Source: Apostichopus parvimensis (taxonomy: Eukaryota > Echinodermata > Holothuroidea > Aspidochirotida > Stichopodidae). Taken from it: a stretch of 34,990 nucleotides of DNA. A model generated the notes under the pieces. That model saw nothing but the letters and a program-made list of their open reading frames with translations, ran no database searches and was not told where the DNA came from. Shown here in pieces: positions 10,892 to 23,266 of the stretch. The stretch spans positions 66,398 to 101,387 of the forward strand of contig KN885363.1 of assembly GCA_000934455.1 (NCBI GenBank), written 5' to 3'. A program made the translations under genes and the position numbers. The number at the start of each line of letters is the position of its first letter. The stretch's first letter is position 1.

Positions 10892-11738
10892 ACATGTGAC
10901 TCTTAAGAACATACTTAAGTGTACTGCTGCTTATTCTTAAAGGAAAGAACGATTTCAGTTCAAAGATAAGAATGAAATCTTCTTAAGTTGCTTTTTATGA
11001 AATAGAAGATTTAAGAATTTTCTTAAAGTTAAGAACAATTACAGACTTAAGAAAGATTATTCTTTCTTAAGTCCAAGATAAGAATGTTCTTAACTTTTAT
11101 GAAATTGACATGTGACACTTAAGAACATACTTAAGTGAACTGCTGATCATTCTTAAAGTTAAGAACAATTTCAGTTCAAAGATTAGAATGAAATCTTCTT
11201 AAGTTGCTTTATGAAATAGAAGATTTAAGAATTTTCTTAAAGTTAAGAACAATTACAGACTTAAGAAAGATTATTCTTTCTTTAGTCCAAGGTTAGACTG
11301 TTCTTAACTTTTATGAAATTGACATGTGACACTTTAAGAACATACTTAAGCGAACTGCTGATCATTCTTAAAGTTAAGAACGATTTCAGTTCAAATATTA
11401 GAATGAAATCTTCTTAAGTTGCTTTATGAAAGAGAAGATAAGAATGTTCTTAAAGTTAAGAACAATTACAGACTTAAGAAAGATTATCCTTTCTTAAGTC
11501 CAAGATAAGAATGTTCTTAACTTTTATGAAATAGGGCCCTGGTAACTTGTTCCATAGATAAGAGCCAGAGTATTAAAACGCTTCTGTAACCATAGGTCTA
11601 CAGATAAGAATGAATTCTTCTTAAGTTGCTTTATGAAATAAAAGATAAGGATGTTCTTAAAGTTAAGAACAATTACAGACTTAAGAAAGAGTTTAAGTCC
11701 AAGATAAGAATGTTCTTAACTTTTATGAAATAGGGCCC
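10892..11738 (+). repeat. CTTAAG-rich tandem repeat, period about 215 bp
   Basis: The word ACATGTGAC recurs at 10892, 11108 and 11322, giving periods of 216 and 214. Each unit contains many TTCTTAAG, AAGTTAAGAAC and CAGACTTAAGAAAGA words and ends in CTTTTATGAAAT. A further shorter unit around 11540-11738 repeats the last part together with a GGTAACTTGTTCCATAG block. The repeat is full of short palindromes and acts as the right flank of the 7300-11738 complex. A related but shorter set of words in inverted orientation lies at 7309-7440. Confidence 0.9.
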
Positions 11739-11840
11739 TGGTAACTTTTTCCATAGTTAATAGCCAGAGTATTAAAACGCTTCTAAAACCATAGGTCTTC
11801 AAGTGTGCGAGTTGGAATATACGTCAAGAGAAGTTCCTAC
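11739..11840 (+). repeat. Right part of a dispersed repeat; possible continuation of 7128-7299
   Basis: The block runs from GGTAACTTTTTCCATAG through TAAAACGCTTCT and CCATAGGTCTTCAAGTGTGC. A closely similar copy of its first 75 or so bases occurs at 11540-11615, so part has been tandemly duplicated. I infer that it once joined the repeat ending at 7299. Confidence 0.45.
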
Positions 11841-12592
11841 TGACATGCTGGAACAAAGCATGGACGTATTATTTGGGATACAATATTGATCCATTTTAAT
11901 TGAAGAACAATAATTCTCAGGCCTGAAATGTCACTTTGTTAAAAATAACTCAAAGTTGACTCCAACATTTCTGTGTCGCTATGGAAACAAATACCACAGT
12001 ATCAGATATATCAAGAATCTAAAGGGATTCCTTTCTTTTCTCTGCTTCTCTCTCTCTCTGTCCTTGGATACATTCACAAAAGTTACATTACTCCAAACTA
12101 GAGGCCAAAAGAACCAAAAATAATCAATTTAATCTTAGGGAACAAATTGCCTGAAACAAATTTTGCTGTTGCATGAGACTGAAGCAAAATTTTAAGCTGT
12201 TTGTGAAAAATCTTGGCAAGTCCTTTGAAACGGGGAAATTTGTCTACACTCATTTAGAGACAAGTTATAGAACCAGGGAGTTGTTTCCATAGCAACTCCC
12301 TCATAGAACTTAGCAAGCCACTGTCTATATTGAGGATCAGTGAATGTAAATTTGTTACATGCACTTTAAAACTGCACACCGTTTCAAAGGTTGTGCCATT
12401 TAGTATGAAAACTCTTTCTTGGCATGTTGAGAATGTGCAAAAAATGAGAAAATGACCTAAAATCATAAACCTCATGTAAGAGATGAGATTAATTAGTAAC
12501 TTGGGCGCAGGGCATGGCCTAGCTGTAAAAAACTCCACAAGCGATACTGTCATTTATAAGTTCCCCTATTCATGAGAGTAGGAGAAAATAAC
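11841..12592. other. No gene supported
   Basis: A 99-codon minus-strand open frame at 12553-12254 lies just downstream of the exon candidate at 12664-12593. Its hydrophobic, Cys-rich composition and lack of a domain do not support a gene. It could be intron or untranslated sequence. A short CTCTCT tract lies near 12045. Confidence 0.4.
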
Positions 12593-12664
12593 CTTAAATC
12601 TGGTCATTTCCCTCATTATCTGCTGGTTTCTTTTGTCATCATCCATGCAGCAATCAAACAAACC
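12593..12664 (-). CDS. Candidate small internal exon, unidentified
   Basis: On the minus strand a CTCCTACAG acceptor is followed by 72 bases open only in phase 0. They encode 24 residues rich in charged side chains, beginning GLFDCCMDDDKRNQQI and ending MREMTRFK. A GTTATT donor follows; it is usable but weak. The length is divisible by three and the phase matches the three confident exons at 26633-33266. It could therefore be a downstream exon of the same gene, but about 14 kb separates it from the last of them. I do not recognise the peptide. It could also be chance or belong to another transcript. Confidence 0.35.
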
Positions 12665-14843
12665 CTGTAGGAGATTGGCAATTTATGCAAAGACTTGGAG
12701 TGATATGTTTCTTAGTGAGACGTGTAAATCAAAGACCTACTTTTGTATGATTCAAAATATCCTAGAATAGTCTAGCTGAATTTAAGGGAAATAAATTTCT
12801 GGCTACTATTGGGGGGGGGGGGGAGAGATTGTGTAATTTTCTTAACCTTACCAAGTGAACAGAATTGACATGCTGTTTGGAACATTTTGGAGCATCCGAA
12901 TTTGGTTTTTATTATGAATATTCGTAACTTCCTTAACTTTACTGCTAAGACCCTCAACCACCTGTTTGATACTGACCTTCTTACCCCTAAATCCCTCAAA
13001 TCCAAATTTGTGTTTTTTTCTTTTCTTTTCTACAGGCCACATAAAAATGTTGTAACCCGTCTGAGATCATGCTACAGGTTATGAGAAGTTAATTGTACAT
13101 ATGGTTAAATCCTCAACAATCTTACCTAAACATATTTATGTGTTCAAATCTACAGCCTCGGGTGGTACACTACCTTACCTTTATAATATACAACTCCAGA
13201 AAACAGTTAGATCATCCAGACGATAGAAAAACATCCAACTTTATTTTCTAACTTGGCTGGATAAATGTTCGCGAGGATTTTCTGGAATTGAAGTGCTTGA
13301 TCTTTGATTCATTGACGACCAACAAAGAAATTTGGCAAACAAACATCTGTGACTCGGAAACCTCTCGATGATTGGAATTCAAACGTTTACCTGTACTTGA
13401 TCAGATTCGACAAGTTCTTCGAAACGTTTGTAAAGGAATATTTGCTGGACAAATACTGAAAGTCCATAAGCAACTATTTTGTAAACATGTCAAGTATTTC
13501 AAAGGCCAAATCTTGAACCACTTTTTTCTTTCTTCTACTTCTTCTTCTTCTTCTTTTTTTAAAGTGTTGCTGTGGTTGGTTTTGCAAACATAGCAACATG
13601 TACATTACCCTTGAGAATTAAGTGAGAACATGATAATATTACCATTTTGTTGCCTTGTGTTGTTTAGTTGGTATTTCAAGCCTCAAGACCATCTGTTACA
13701 ATACAAGCATAGGATCAACAAACACACCATCCACCTCATTATAATAATCAGTAATAATCAGCAGTTTATTGTTAGGACGCTTAATAAGCGACCAGAAATA
13801 TGGGAGAAACCCGCAAAGGCTTATGGAATACAACTTACACGTCGGGGTGGCTTCCAATTCAACATTTTAACTCAACTCTGGAATCTTTTCAAGTTTAGAG
13901 AGTCATTTCTGATGGGAAAACCGTAGCTTGCTCTTGGATGAAAAACCCACCTACCTACTTAGTTAATACAGAACTGAGACATTGACACAAAATGATACGA
14001 GACCCAAACTGTAATTATAAGCTCAATGAGGTTTCGATGACATCATTAGTGTATGGTTTAAGGTTCTGTGGCATCTCCTAGAAACCAGAAGATGCCACTT
14101 GATCCTTGAGATATCATCTTTAAAAGTCACCCACAGTTTGCTGACCTCAAATAACCCTTTACTTCTAAACTCCACTTAATTCAAAGAGGGTTCATCTTCT
14201 TCTTAATACTTTCTTGTTACAGATAAACTGAATTGAATATTCAACTTCAATCAATGCAAACATAACAGAATATTATTACTCATAGATCGGAAATCAACAT
14301 ATGGAGGTCTACATTTTTTAATCTATGACACATGGCTACTCGGGAAGACCTTGTCCTTAAAACCTGTGGCTCATAAGGTTTCCCAGTTCCCACGAAAACT
14401 TCTTGTCATCACTATAGAGATGGACCTGCTTGCTACGTATTACATTCAAACAACCTTTTTTTTCGAAACAGATGTACATTTCGTTTTGCTTTTGTAAGGA
14501 AGAAAAGGCATTGAAATTTTGACTATATAGTAGTACTTCCGCAAGCTCTATTCTAGTTCATTCCTAGACTATTTGATATCATTGACCATGGACAAAGTAC
14601 ATTTGCACGCAGAAGCCATTGACAAAATCTACCAAATTGTCTTAAAATCATGAAGCCCCCCCTCCCTCCCCCCGCTACCTGTCCTTAATTGTCCTAGCAA
14701 CTAGCAAATATATTATAGTCATGCAAAAATCAGAACATTCCCCAACCCCCCTCTTCCCAACCTCCCTCCCCCCAAATCTGCTCCTCCCAATTTCCTTCTC
14801 CCAATCTCCCAATAAATTAAAATAATAAGCTCAATAATCCCAC
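12665..14843. other. No gene supported
   Basis: Contents are a 13-G tract at 12811-12823, a (TTC)n run near 13536-13560, and a C-rich polypyrimidine zone at about 14655-14800 that strongly biases strand composition. Open frames of 60 to 100 codons on both strands show no domain or credible splice boundaries. Confidence 0.45.
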
Positions 14844-15077
14844 CTAGTATTGTAAAAGTGTAAACTGCAAAGCTTTTATCACTTCCATCTGCTGTTTATC
14901 TTTCCTCCTGTCAAGTGCCTCTCGATGATCTTGGAAAACTTGATCCCATAAAACTGAACACTCTACATGACTATAGTATCCATGTCTGGTAGCCCCCACA
15001 GTAGAAACTTTCCAATCATATATATGTCCACTGCACTTAAAATCATTTCTAATTACCAGCTCTCCCAAAAAGCCCAT
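14844..15077 (-). other. Unidentified coding-like open frame, possible exon or transposon remnant
   Basis: The minus-strand frame gives a balanced peptide including GHIYDWKVSTVGATRHGYY, SHVECSVLWDQVFQDH and REALDRRKDKQQMEVIKALQ. This is much more protein-like than other open frames nearby. Possible acceptors are GGTAATTAG or TTAAGTGCAG upstream. A poor donor, CTAG then GTGGGA, follows the stop, so no clean exon emerges. I do not recognise a family. It may be a fragment of a mobile-element protein or an isolated exon of a host gene. Confidence 0.35.
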
Positions 15078-16390
15078 CAGGCATTCACGCTTTTCAATTT
15101 AACTATATATATAAAAAATATAAAAAATCACAGCCAAAAAAAAAAATTACAGCAAAAAAAAAAACCTTGGTTAGTAGTCTGTCAATCAAAAAACAATACA
15201 TATCAGAAAGTAATACAAGTTTACAAAATATTACCCCAATGGCTGCAGAGTCACGCTTCGTCCATAATCAGAATGTCAAAGTTAACACGACAGAAACGCC
15301 TGGATAAGAAATTCCATTGCGATCGATTTTATATTCTTTCTCTTTGACTACCTATCACATAAAAATTGATGCAAGGAAAGGTGCAAAAATAATGCTCAGT
15401 TCGTAAATTCACAGCGTTTCATCAGCCATACTTTAGGACTGAGATGGTTTGGGGCTTACCAAAGGCTCTACGAAAAGAACTTGAAGTATTCTGGTATAAA
15501 AAAAAAAAAATTGATATTTGAAACTCTGAAGGAAAATTTCACTCTCAAATGGAGAAATAATTTGAAATTTTAAAGAATAAGCACGAAATTAAAAAAACAA
15601 AAAATGTTAAACATTGTAAAGGTACATGCTGTACTTCAATACTAACATGGAATGTGGAAAAACAAAACAAGTGACTGCTAAATATTGAAAATAGGATAAA
15701 GATTAACTGCAAGAAAATATCTGAGCAAACCTTGAACTTGGTATTTCATAACAGTTACATCCTGGATTCAGAAAATTTCAAAAGAGAAAACACAGAAGTT
15801 GAAGTTTTGAAGCATCTAATTTGAAAGCCTCATCATTCCGTCGACCACCAAAAGGCTGAGATGGATGTCAATTGGGATGGTGGGGAGGTACAAGGAGATG
15901 GAAGAGAGGACCATTGTGAGCTTAAATCTTCCAAATGACCAACTTAAACTACAGGTTCTACAAAGGTTATCAGGGGAAGTCCTAAAACAAGCCAAAGTTT
16001 GAATGTGGACTGTTAAGTACTAGTAAATTGAGAACATGTGGCAAATTTTAAACCTCCCATAATACATGAATGAGTAGGACAAACAGAAGTGCCTATAGCC
16101 AGCTTTGATACGTTTCCTGCTATTAAATCCAGCGACCGGGTCTCACTTGTTAACACACAGCGTGTACCTAACTGTGGCAGGTGATTTTCAAAGTTTGTTG
16201 TTTTGCACTGGAACAGTACTCTACAAAGACTGAATCCACAATTGGCACTGTAGACACACAGTAGATATGTTATCATTTGCTATTCAATGATGCACAATTA
16301 TTAGAAATTCAACCACACCAGCATCTGTTTGGTTAATAATAATAATAAATGTAGACTGTGTAGCAAGTCAATACCAGTAATGTAGCATAG
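15078..16390. other. No gene supported
   Basis: A-rich intron-like DNA with A-tracts at 15136-15168 and 15499-15510. Near 15835-15945 both strands stay open for about 36 codons, with no splice sites to anchor an exon. An 87-codon minus-strand frame at 16276-16013 has no recognisable feature. Confidence 0.4.
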
Positions 16391-16632
16391 TAATAAAGAT
16401 GTATGTATGTATATTAGATCCTCCTGCAAGCAGGAACTCGCGAAGAAGCCTCATTGGCTTATCAAAGCTCTTACATTCATATTTAAGGTCTATGATTATG
16501 AATTGTAAATTGTCAACAACTCTGTAACTGGACGACATCATTCAATCTGGGAGTGACTCGAACCGGGGACCTGATTATTAAAAGGCACCGGCGTTAACCA
16601 CTGAGCTAACACTCCAAAACACTAATAAAGAT
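16391..16632 (-). mobile_element. tRNA-derived SINE, copy 2, with target-site duplication
   Basis: TAATAAAGAT occurs immediately left (16391-16400) and right (16623-16632) of the element, a 10-bp direct repeat typical of LINE-mediated retroposition. On the minus strand the head reads GGAGTGTTAGCTCAGTGG (A box), then GGTTCGAGTC (B box), a body shared with copy 1 at 6571-6819, and a (TACA)n 3' tail. This copy lacks the segment around AAAGCCGCGAGCTGACC found in copy 1. Intact boundaries suggest a younger insertion than copy 1. Confidence 0.93.
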
Positions 16633-19600
16633 ACTAAACCATGATTACTCATACTCATTTTCAGAGCCTTGTACTCAAACTCATACCAAGGAGAATGTTA
16701 CTGGCTCCCACATTCATGCTCATACCATGTGGACAGTCCTGGTTTGTTACAATAAATGCTCACCACTGAGGGGTTAACCACCTCTGGTGAATAAGAAACT
16801 TCATACAAGTCTCATTTAATATGCAGTACTGACATATCAATGCTTTACCTCTCTGTGCTATGATCATAAAATAAACTAGCTGCCAAGTTACTTAGAAACT
16901 TTGGTAAGAATTTGCTTTGATGCTATGCCTTACCCATTGTCACAAAAAGTACGTACACAACTTAGGTAGAACTATTTAAGATACTGTTATAGAGTGTCAA
17001 TCAGGAGGAAAATAGTATGCAGATATACACTTGAAGATAAATTGAACTATAAAATACTTGACTTGCAAAATCATACCAAGTTGATGGAACCCTCTAGTGT
17101 GAATGCAGGTCATATCTCCCGATAAATGAACTCCCTCATGCCAATACCTTAAAATGAATATTGCTACTATTATACAGTCCAGGGTCTACCCCTGACTTCT
17201 GTGTAGACAAACCAAATAACAGCTTTGTTATTTAGAGACATAACTATAACCAAGCTGGTTACAGGCCTTTGATAAAGGAAATAAATAGGTTAACAGGTTA
17301 TGCAATCAAGTCTGGAGAGATTTCATAAAAGTAATGTCACACTCCGACGATGTTGAACTTGTACAAGCCGCACTATAACTGTTTTCTTTACTTTTTTGTC
17401 CATATAAGCCAAATTTATAATGAAAAACCGATCGTGCATGCAAACTGAAAGCTTGTTTGCTCAGACTGTTTTATGTTTTCGTTTGTACAAGAGAATTGAA
17501 ATAATATACAGCGTAACAAGCTTAATGTGTTGTACAATATAAGAGACTTCAATGATGTGTTCTAAATAGAGATTACATCACAATTACAGTATGTTACTTC
17601 AAAGCACACCAAACAGTCCGGGCTGCTTTCTACTCCGATTATCAAGGTGTGACATGGGTTAATCATTTTATGCAACTGCATAACAATTTATGGTAATAAC
17701 ATACATGCAAATAATATACATGCAGATAATATATGTAGTTAAGCTGGGATGATAGGTACATATAACAATTTTGTTTAGAACTCTATGGTCAGAGAAGAGA
17801 AAACTATTTATCTATGAGTCAAATATAATTTGACAAAATAAGCGAGACCACTCTGGAGGACAAGAAACAAAAGAATGATAAATAAACTCTCTTATACTTT
17901 ATACCACTGCGGATGAAAATGAAGAAATCACTGACAGGTGACGACTGAATGACTTAAACATTATCTTCAGAATTATAACAACATGTCACTTGTTTTCATA
18001 TCTTTCTAAATGTTGTTGAATATTCTTACGTAACATCTCAACATCTAAAGACATCTAAGACTTTTCCAAGATAATAATATCATTTCAACATAGTGTTGTA
18101 TGTATATCATATGGCATCATAGAATTAATGAACAATTTTGGACTTCCCATTTCCCCCCCTCCCCCCCCCCCCCCGAAAAAAATGAAAAATTACAGTATAT
18201 CAAAACTCACCAAATGAACAAGATATTATCATATCTTTTCACTGGGATGGTGGTGGCAGAGGGGGGGGGGTTGGGTTGGGTGGGGTTGGGAAGGGAAAGG
18301 GAGACTTCCATTGTCAGTTGGGAGATGTCTTACGTTCAGCCAGGGAAGATAGTGAGATCACTGCCAAGGGTGTACACCACATTTTCAACCTGACCCAAAA
18401 ATTCAAGAGTATTTTTTGGCTCAACCATCATATTTCGAACTAATCATAGAGTTAATTTATAATCTAAATATGCCAGAAAGTGCCATTGGACATCTAAATT
18501 TTAAATTGGTCAAAAAAGTTGATCTTTGTTTTATCTGGGAAGGAACAACAGACCACCCTACATGGGACTAGGCTTCAACGACCCCAGAAGTCACAACTCA
18601 CCCCAACCCTTCCTCCCCCCCCCCCTCTGACACTAAATATGTAGGTTCAGCACCTTACCTCTATATCAGCTGGGGGGAATGTTTTTAATTTGGCCACCAC
18701 CTTTGAAATCCTGTGCACACCACGCGTTATTATTACATACATATTGTACATTAGAGAATTGACGTTGCCAGTATCCCTTTAAATCACGGAAGTTAAGCCA
18801 CCATCTGAATGCAAACAGTTCATGCACTTTACCAAAAGAATTCAAACTTTTGCAAGAAATATTATTTTAATTGAAAACTTGATGTAACCTTGGAAAAGAA
18901 CTCGAAAAAAGCATAACTTGAACACCATGCCCGCTGATAACAGCAGTTCAAAGGAAGTCATTGTGATATGTTACACTGAGAGGTCAAATTACTTCTTTCA
19001 TATCAAAGTCCTTTTTTGGCTTCAAGATATCTTCAGAATTATAAGAAGGGTTTTGTCAGAAAACCAGAGATCAAATATGACACACTTTTCTCTTAACTAT
19101 CTATGTGGTACAATGACCTAACGCTGTTCTTATCCCAGTTACCTCACGTTTTTGTCATAACATAAAAACAGGGAGGTTTACCCTTCAATTTAACTGAACG
19201 TATACATGAACTGAAGTGTTGTTTCTTTGCAAGATCTACTTGGCTTGGTATTAACGAGTTGGGATTAATTTGTGTTAATTTATGTACTTGCATTGCTCTG
19301 TTAAACGGTGACTGATTATTCACTGCAGCTGCTTGTAACTAAATTTAATTTTCAAGATTTTAAAGGTATTCCGAGATTCCGAGATCTATGTTATATTTAA
19401 GTATATATCCAAAAAAAATCACGACAGCCAAAGATTGAATTACGTATTAATTCAAGTTGGAAATGCACATAAAATTTTAGTTCAAATAATACATTTAAAT
19501 TTGTGAGACACAAAGTGTTCTTTAATGGCCTAAATGATTAATACTGAATTTCGCTATTCATCAGCAAACACCTATTGAGACTTTAAATTATTTTTTCCAT

Positions 19601-22600
19601 GTAGTTTATGTATCACAATTAACAGCATAAAACAGTTCAGTAGTCAACTTAATTTAACATACCTCTACAGCATTCACATTGAAATATCTCTTATGCTAAT
19701 TATGAGCACACCACCATTAAGTTCAAACTACAACATAAATGTCTTAATTATAGTTTATCGATATTTCTCTTTTGCATTTTGCATACTGCTTCCGTACTTT
19801 GTGACGAAGTCTCTGGGTGAAAAAGATTATAAAGTGAGATTTATTGTGTAGGTATTTAATTATCAGGTGTCTTCCATAACCCCCTCTCCCCACCTTATTA
19901 TCCCCTCCTCTCATTTTGAGATCACAGCTGTAGTATCCATTCTTTTGAACCACCTACATGTTACCAATGTCATCCTGCAAAACGAATGTCAGCATATACG
20001 AATCATTGCATATAAATCAGAGGGGCACAAATTTTTGACAAATTGGACATTTTAACAATTTTACCAGGGCTAAGCTATTCTTCGATACAACTATCTATTT
20101 GGTGCCGGTACTTAAAATGTCATGACAGCTTGCTCAGTTATATGTTTTCACACATAAGGCCTACTGATACCATGGTCCTATTTATATATATAGAGAGAAG
20201 CTCTCATATTTTGACACAAACTCTAAACATTGCACAGTACAGCAAGTCAGAATCCCTAGTATTGAACCACACACAGTCCATATGTGAACTGTGTTGAGGG
20301 AGGAAGAATTGCTCTTTTGATCTGATCCTAAAGCCAGCCACCTGTATCATCAACACACTACTACATGTGCATGTAACATTTCACTGTTAGTTCATTAACA
20401 CTGGAAAAAAGAAAAATAACACTTTTAACGATGTCTTGAAACAGTATGCATGAGCGCTTCTCGGTCACCGTCTAGCATTGTTAGCAAATACAAACAAAGA
20501 TGGTGTCATACCCGACAAATTACAAAATAGATCAAATAACATGCAAATAATTGGTCGCCATGCGCCCAGCTACATATTTAATAAAGTATTCAATACTGTG
20601 CCAGTTTATCAAAGTGGCCTGAACTTACCAGACAGACAGCAACTCTCATAGAATTCCCAGTGGTAGAATATATGAGACTTTTCATACACAAGATGAGACT
20701 TTCCTAACAAGTAAAATTTAAATAAATACCCAATAACCAGCTGAAATAGAATACAGCCAATGAAATCACTTAAAACATGTATATAGATGATACAATGAGT
20801 ATTCTGAATGTTCAACAGAGAGTGTTCCTGGCAGACCTATGTTGTACTGTGAAGTAGTATTACCTGTAAAATCTATACTGTAATACCACAACAACTTCCT
20901 GAGCCCTTCTCTCCACAGGGAACCCACTGTGACAGAAGATCAACAAATATGTGGAGCAAAAAAAGGGAATCAAATTTAGTTTGATATTTTCTGTGCCTGC
21001 TGCAAGCTTTTGACCTTTCATTCGAAATTGATCCCACAAGGCTAAACTCTAATTGCCAGGGTTGGAAAAGTCAACATGGTATTGAACCACGAGACTGATA
21101 AATTATGGAAGAAAAGTGTCATTTTTCTGCAACTTAGGCTTGCTAGATGTGTATTTGGCACTAGACACACATATTGAGATACTGAGATTAGTAGTTAGGG
21201 GGAAAACCTTACACTTGGAAAATAAATTAGGCTGGTCATGGATAAGGTAAGAATAGTAGGCAATAAACTAACACAAAAAGAACTCAGAATAACTTAAAAT
21301 TTAAAACGATTTATAGATGATATTTGAGGCATTTTAAATAAAGAGTTACAGCTAGGGGAAAATCTAGGGATATCAACTTTATGATCTAAGGAAATGAATG
21401 CATGATTTCAGCTGACATAACAAGTGGTTCTTGGAAAGGATGTTTGCGTTAATGCCATCCTACTGTATACCATATAAGTATTCTCAAAGATCATAAAAAA
21501 AAATCCACAAATTTTAATTACATTTCCAAAAATTGTTTACATTTCGGAACAGTACTTTTCTGAAGCATAAAACCCCCTCCAAATAGTTGGCATACTCATT
21601 GTCATTTTTTTTTAATATTTTTTTTTATGATATTATATGGTTTCAACAATCATATTGACCTGATTTTTATGGTCGGTATTTTTTGGTTTATTTTGGCGCC
21701 ATCTTTGGTGCCAATCCCAACAACCTTTCAATGTTCAGGTATTGTTATCCACAGTGACACATAGAAAATAATTAAATGGTCCACATAGACCCAAGTCTGT
21801 TACTTTTGAGTAGATTTCTATGGCTCATTGCTTGGTATTCTCAGGAGTCAGTTAGCTGGTGGTATAGTGGCATTCTAAATCTGTTTTGTTCTCAAACAAC
21901 AGGGGCAAAAAAGGGAACCAAATTTCCACTGTTCTACAGCCAAGTTAAGCTTGTACTGTATCCATGCTGTATCACTTTTGTGGGGCCTCTCAGATGATGA
22001 AAAATTCAATTAAAAAACTTTTCTGGAATTTATTAGATCCAGGAATCCAGACCTATGCAAGTGTCATTGACATTCAGTGAAGTAAATGAATTTATCACAC
22101 AAGGCACTGTTACAGAGCAAGTAATGATGTAATTTAGAACTTAAGGGACTTAAATGCTTTCCAAAATAAAGAAAAACAATACCTTTCTCTCTTTTTCTTT
22201 TCAATTTGTCATTTTGGTCTTGTCAATAGATGAGATACTTTCTTGATAGAAAAAAAATATGACTCTGATACATCATTTTATTTTTGTTCTAGTCAGCCTG
22301 AGAAAGTTGAACAAGTTATATCTGCAGATAGCTCTCATAACTGATTAACAAACATTCTGATGATTTGTACCTTTTGTAATGAAAATGAATTAGAAAAGAA
22401 ATTCAAGGTTTGCTTCACTTTACAAAAATGTTCCAAATCATTAAAATATGCAAGTTACATTAGGCCTATTTTCTTCCAATCTACATCTGTATTTATTTAT
22501 TTTTTCTTCTTCTTCTTCTTTTTCCTCACTTGATGTGGAATATTTCTCGTTGGCACCCCCCTGCAAACTTTTCAATCTACGCCGCCGTAAGCAATCTGTA

Positions 22601-23266
22601 TATATATGTTGCTAAGAACACCTGCCTTGAAATTAGAAAAAATTCAGAGATCATTCTGAAAGTGCTATAAATCTAAACTAAAGATTCAAACTTCTGCAAA
22701 TTATGTGTTGTTCATTTGCCCATGCATGAAGTTATCTGAAGGTACGAGATTTTTCCATCAGAATATAAGCTGCTCGGTAACCTTCACAGACACAGCAGCC
22801 TTTTCATGAAGAGGAGATTCCTCCGGGGGCTAGAACATGTCTTTGAATGAGGTAAAAAACCACAGAATAAAGACGTTTCTTTCCGATTTCCAAAGAAATC
22901 TTCTGTCTGCAATTTTCACCCTAAAGCAAACTCAAACTGGAGAGTTTTTACTTTCACTGTATAGAATCAAGTATCACCTTTCTATTAAAAAGATATTCAT
23001 GAAGTTATTTTGATCAAAAAAATATTTAAAAGAAAAAACATTCAAAAGGGTATGAAATCTGTGTACAGACAGGTATTATTAAACGTGATTTGACAAATTT
23101 TAAAATTCAGTTTATGGAACCATGCATAGTGGAGAGATAAAGACAGATTTCTGTAGGCCTTACTGAACTGTCAACTTTCATTACATGGTTAACTGTAATC
23201 AATGGGTTGATAATTTTACTACTTTAAAGTTGAAGTTTTCACTTGTACAGCAGTTGATTTCTTGTG
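16633..23266. other. Long stretch without a supportable gene
   Basis: About 6.6 kb of AT-rich DNA. I see homopolymer and G-rich tracts (18153-18174, 18261-18301, 18615-18625), a (TTC)n run near 22503-22520, and short AT runs. Two places have exon-like splice signals on the minus strand (20926-20864 and 22829-22782), but neither gives a convincing peptide in a consistent phase. It reads best as a large intron or intergenic space. Confidence 0.45.
18261..18301 (+). other. G-quadruplex-prone tract
   Basis: Ten Gs are followed by TTGGGTTGGGTGGGGTTGGG and then AAGGGAAAGGG. There are at least six G-runs of three or more separated by one- to three-base loops, which satisfies the usual intramolecular G-quadruplex pattern on the plus strand. 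Whether it folds or matters in the cell cannot be seen from sequence. Confidence 0.7.

Larger units (their letters stand above)
7300..11738. mobile_element. Candidate nested DNA-transposon complex bounded by inverted GGGCC..TTTCATAAA ends
   Basis: The left end reads GGGCCATATTTCATAAAG (7300-7317). The right end reads TTTATGAAATAGGGCCC (11722-11738), its near reverse complement. Both ends are followed inward by sequence dense in CTTAAG, TTCTTAAC and related words. The interval also holds the pogo-like pseudogene. I infer that one or more DNA transposons inserted into an older short repeat. No clear target duplication is visible, and internal duplications near 11540-11740 complicate the right end. 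The true element limits could differ. Confidence 0.4.

Noticed and set aside
16555..16617. Possible functional tRNA gene on the minus strand from the A and B boxes
   Set aside because: The same sequence is repeated at 6755-6817 with an attached body, microsatellite tail and target duplication, and the anticodon arm is not clean, so it is a SINE head.
20864..20926. 63-base exon candidate on the minus strand with TCTGTCACAG acceptor and ACAG|GTAATA donor
   Set aside because: The splice sites are good, but phase 0, the phase of the confident exons, hits a stop before the donor, and the other frames give no recognisable peptide.
22758..22829. Short minus-strand open stretch, peptide PPEESPLHEKAAVSVK then VTEQLIF and a stop
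   Set aside because: The acceptor (GACATGTTCTAG) lacks a pyrimidine tract and the GTTACC donor is poor. Too short to call, although the composition is coding-like.
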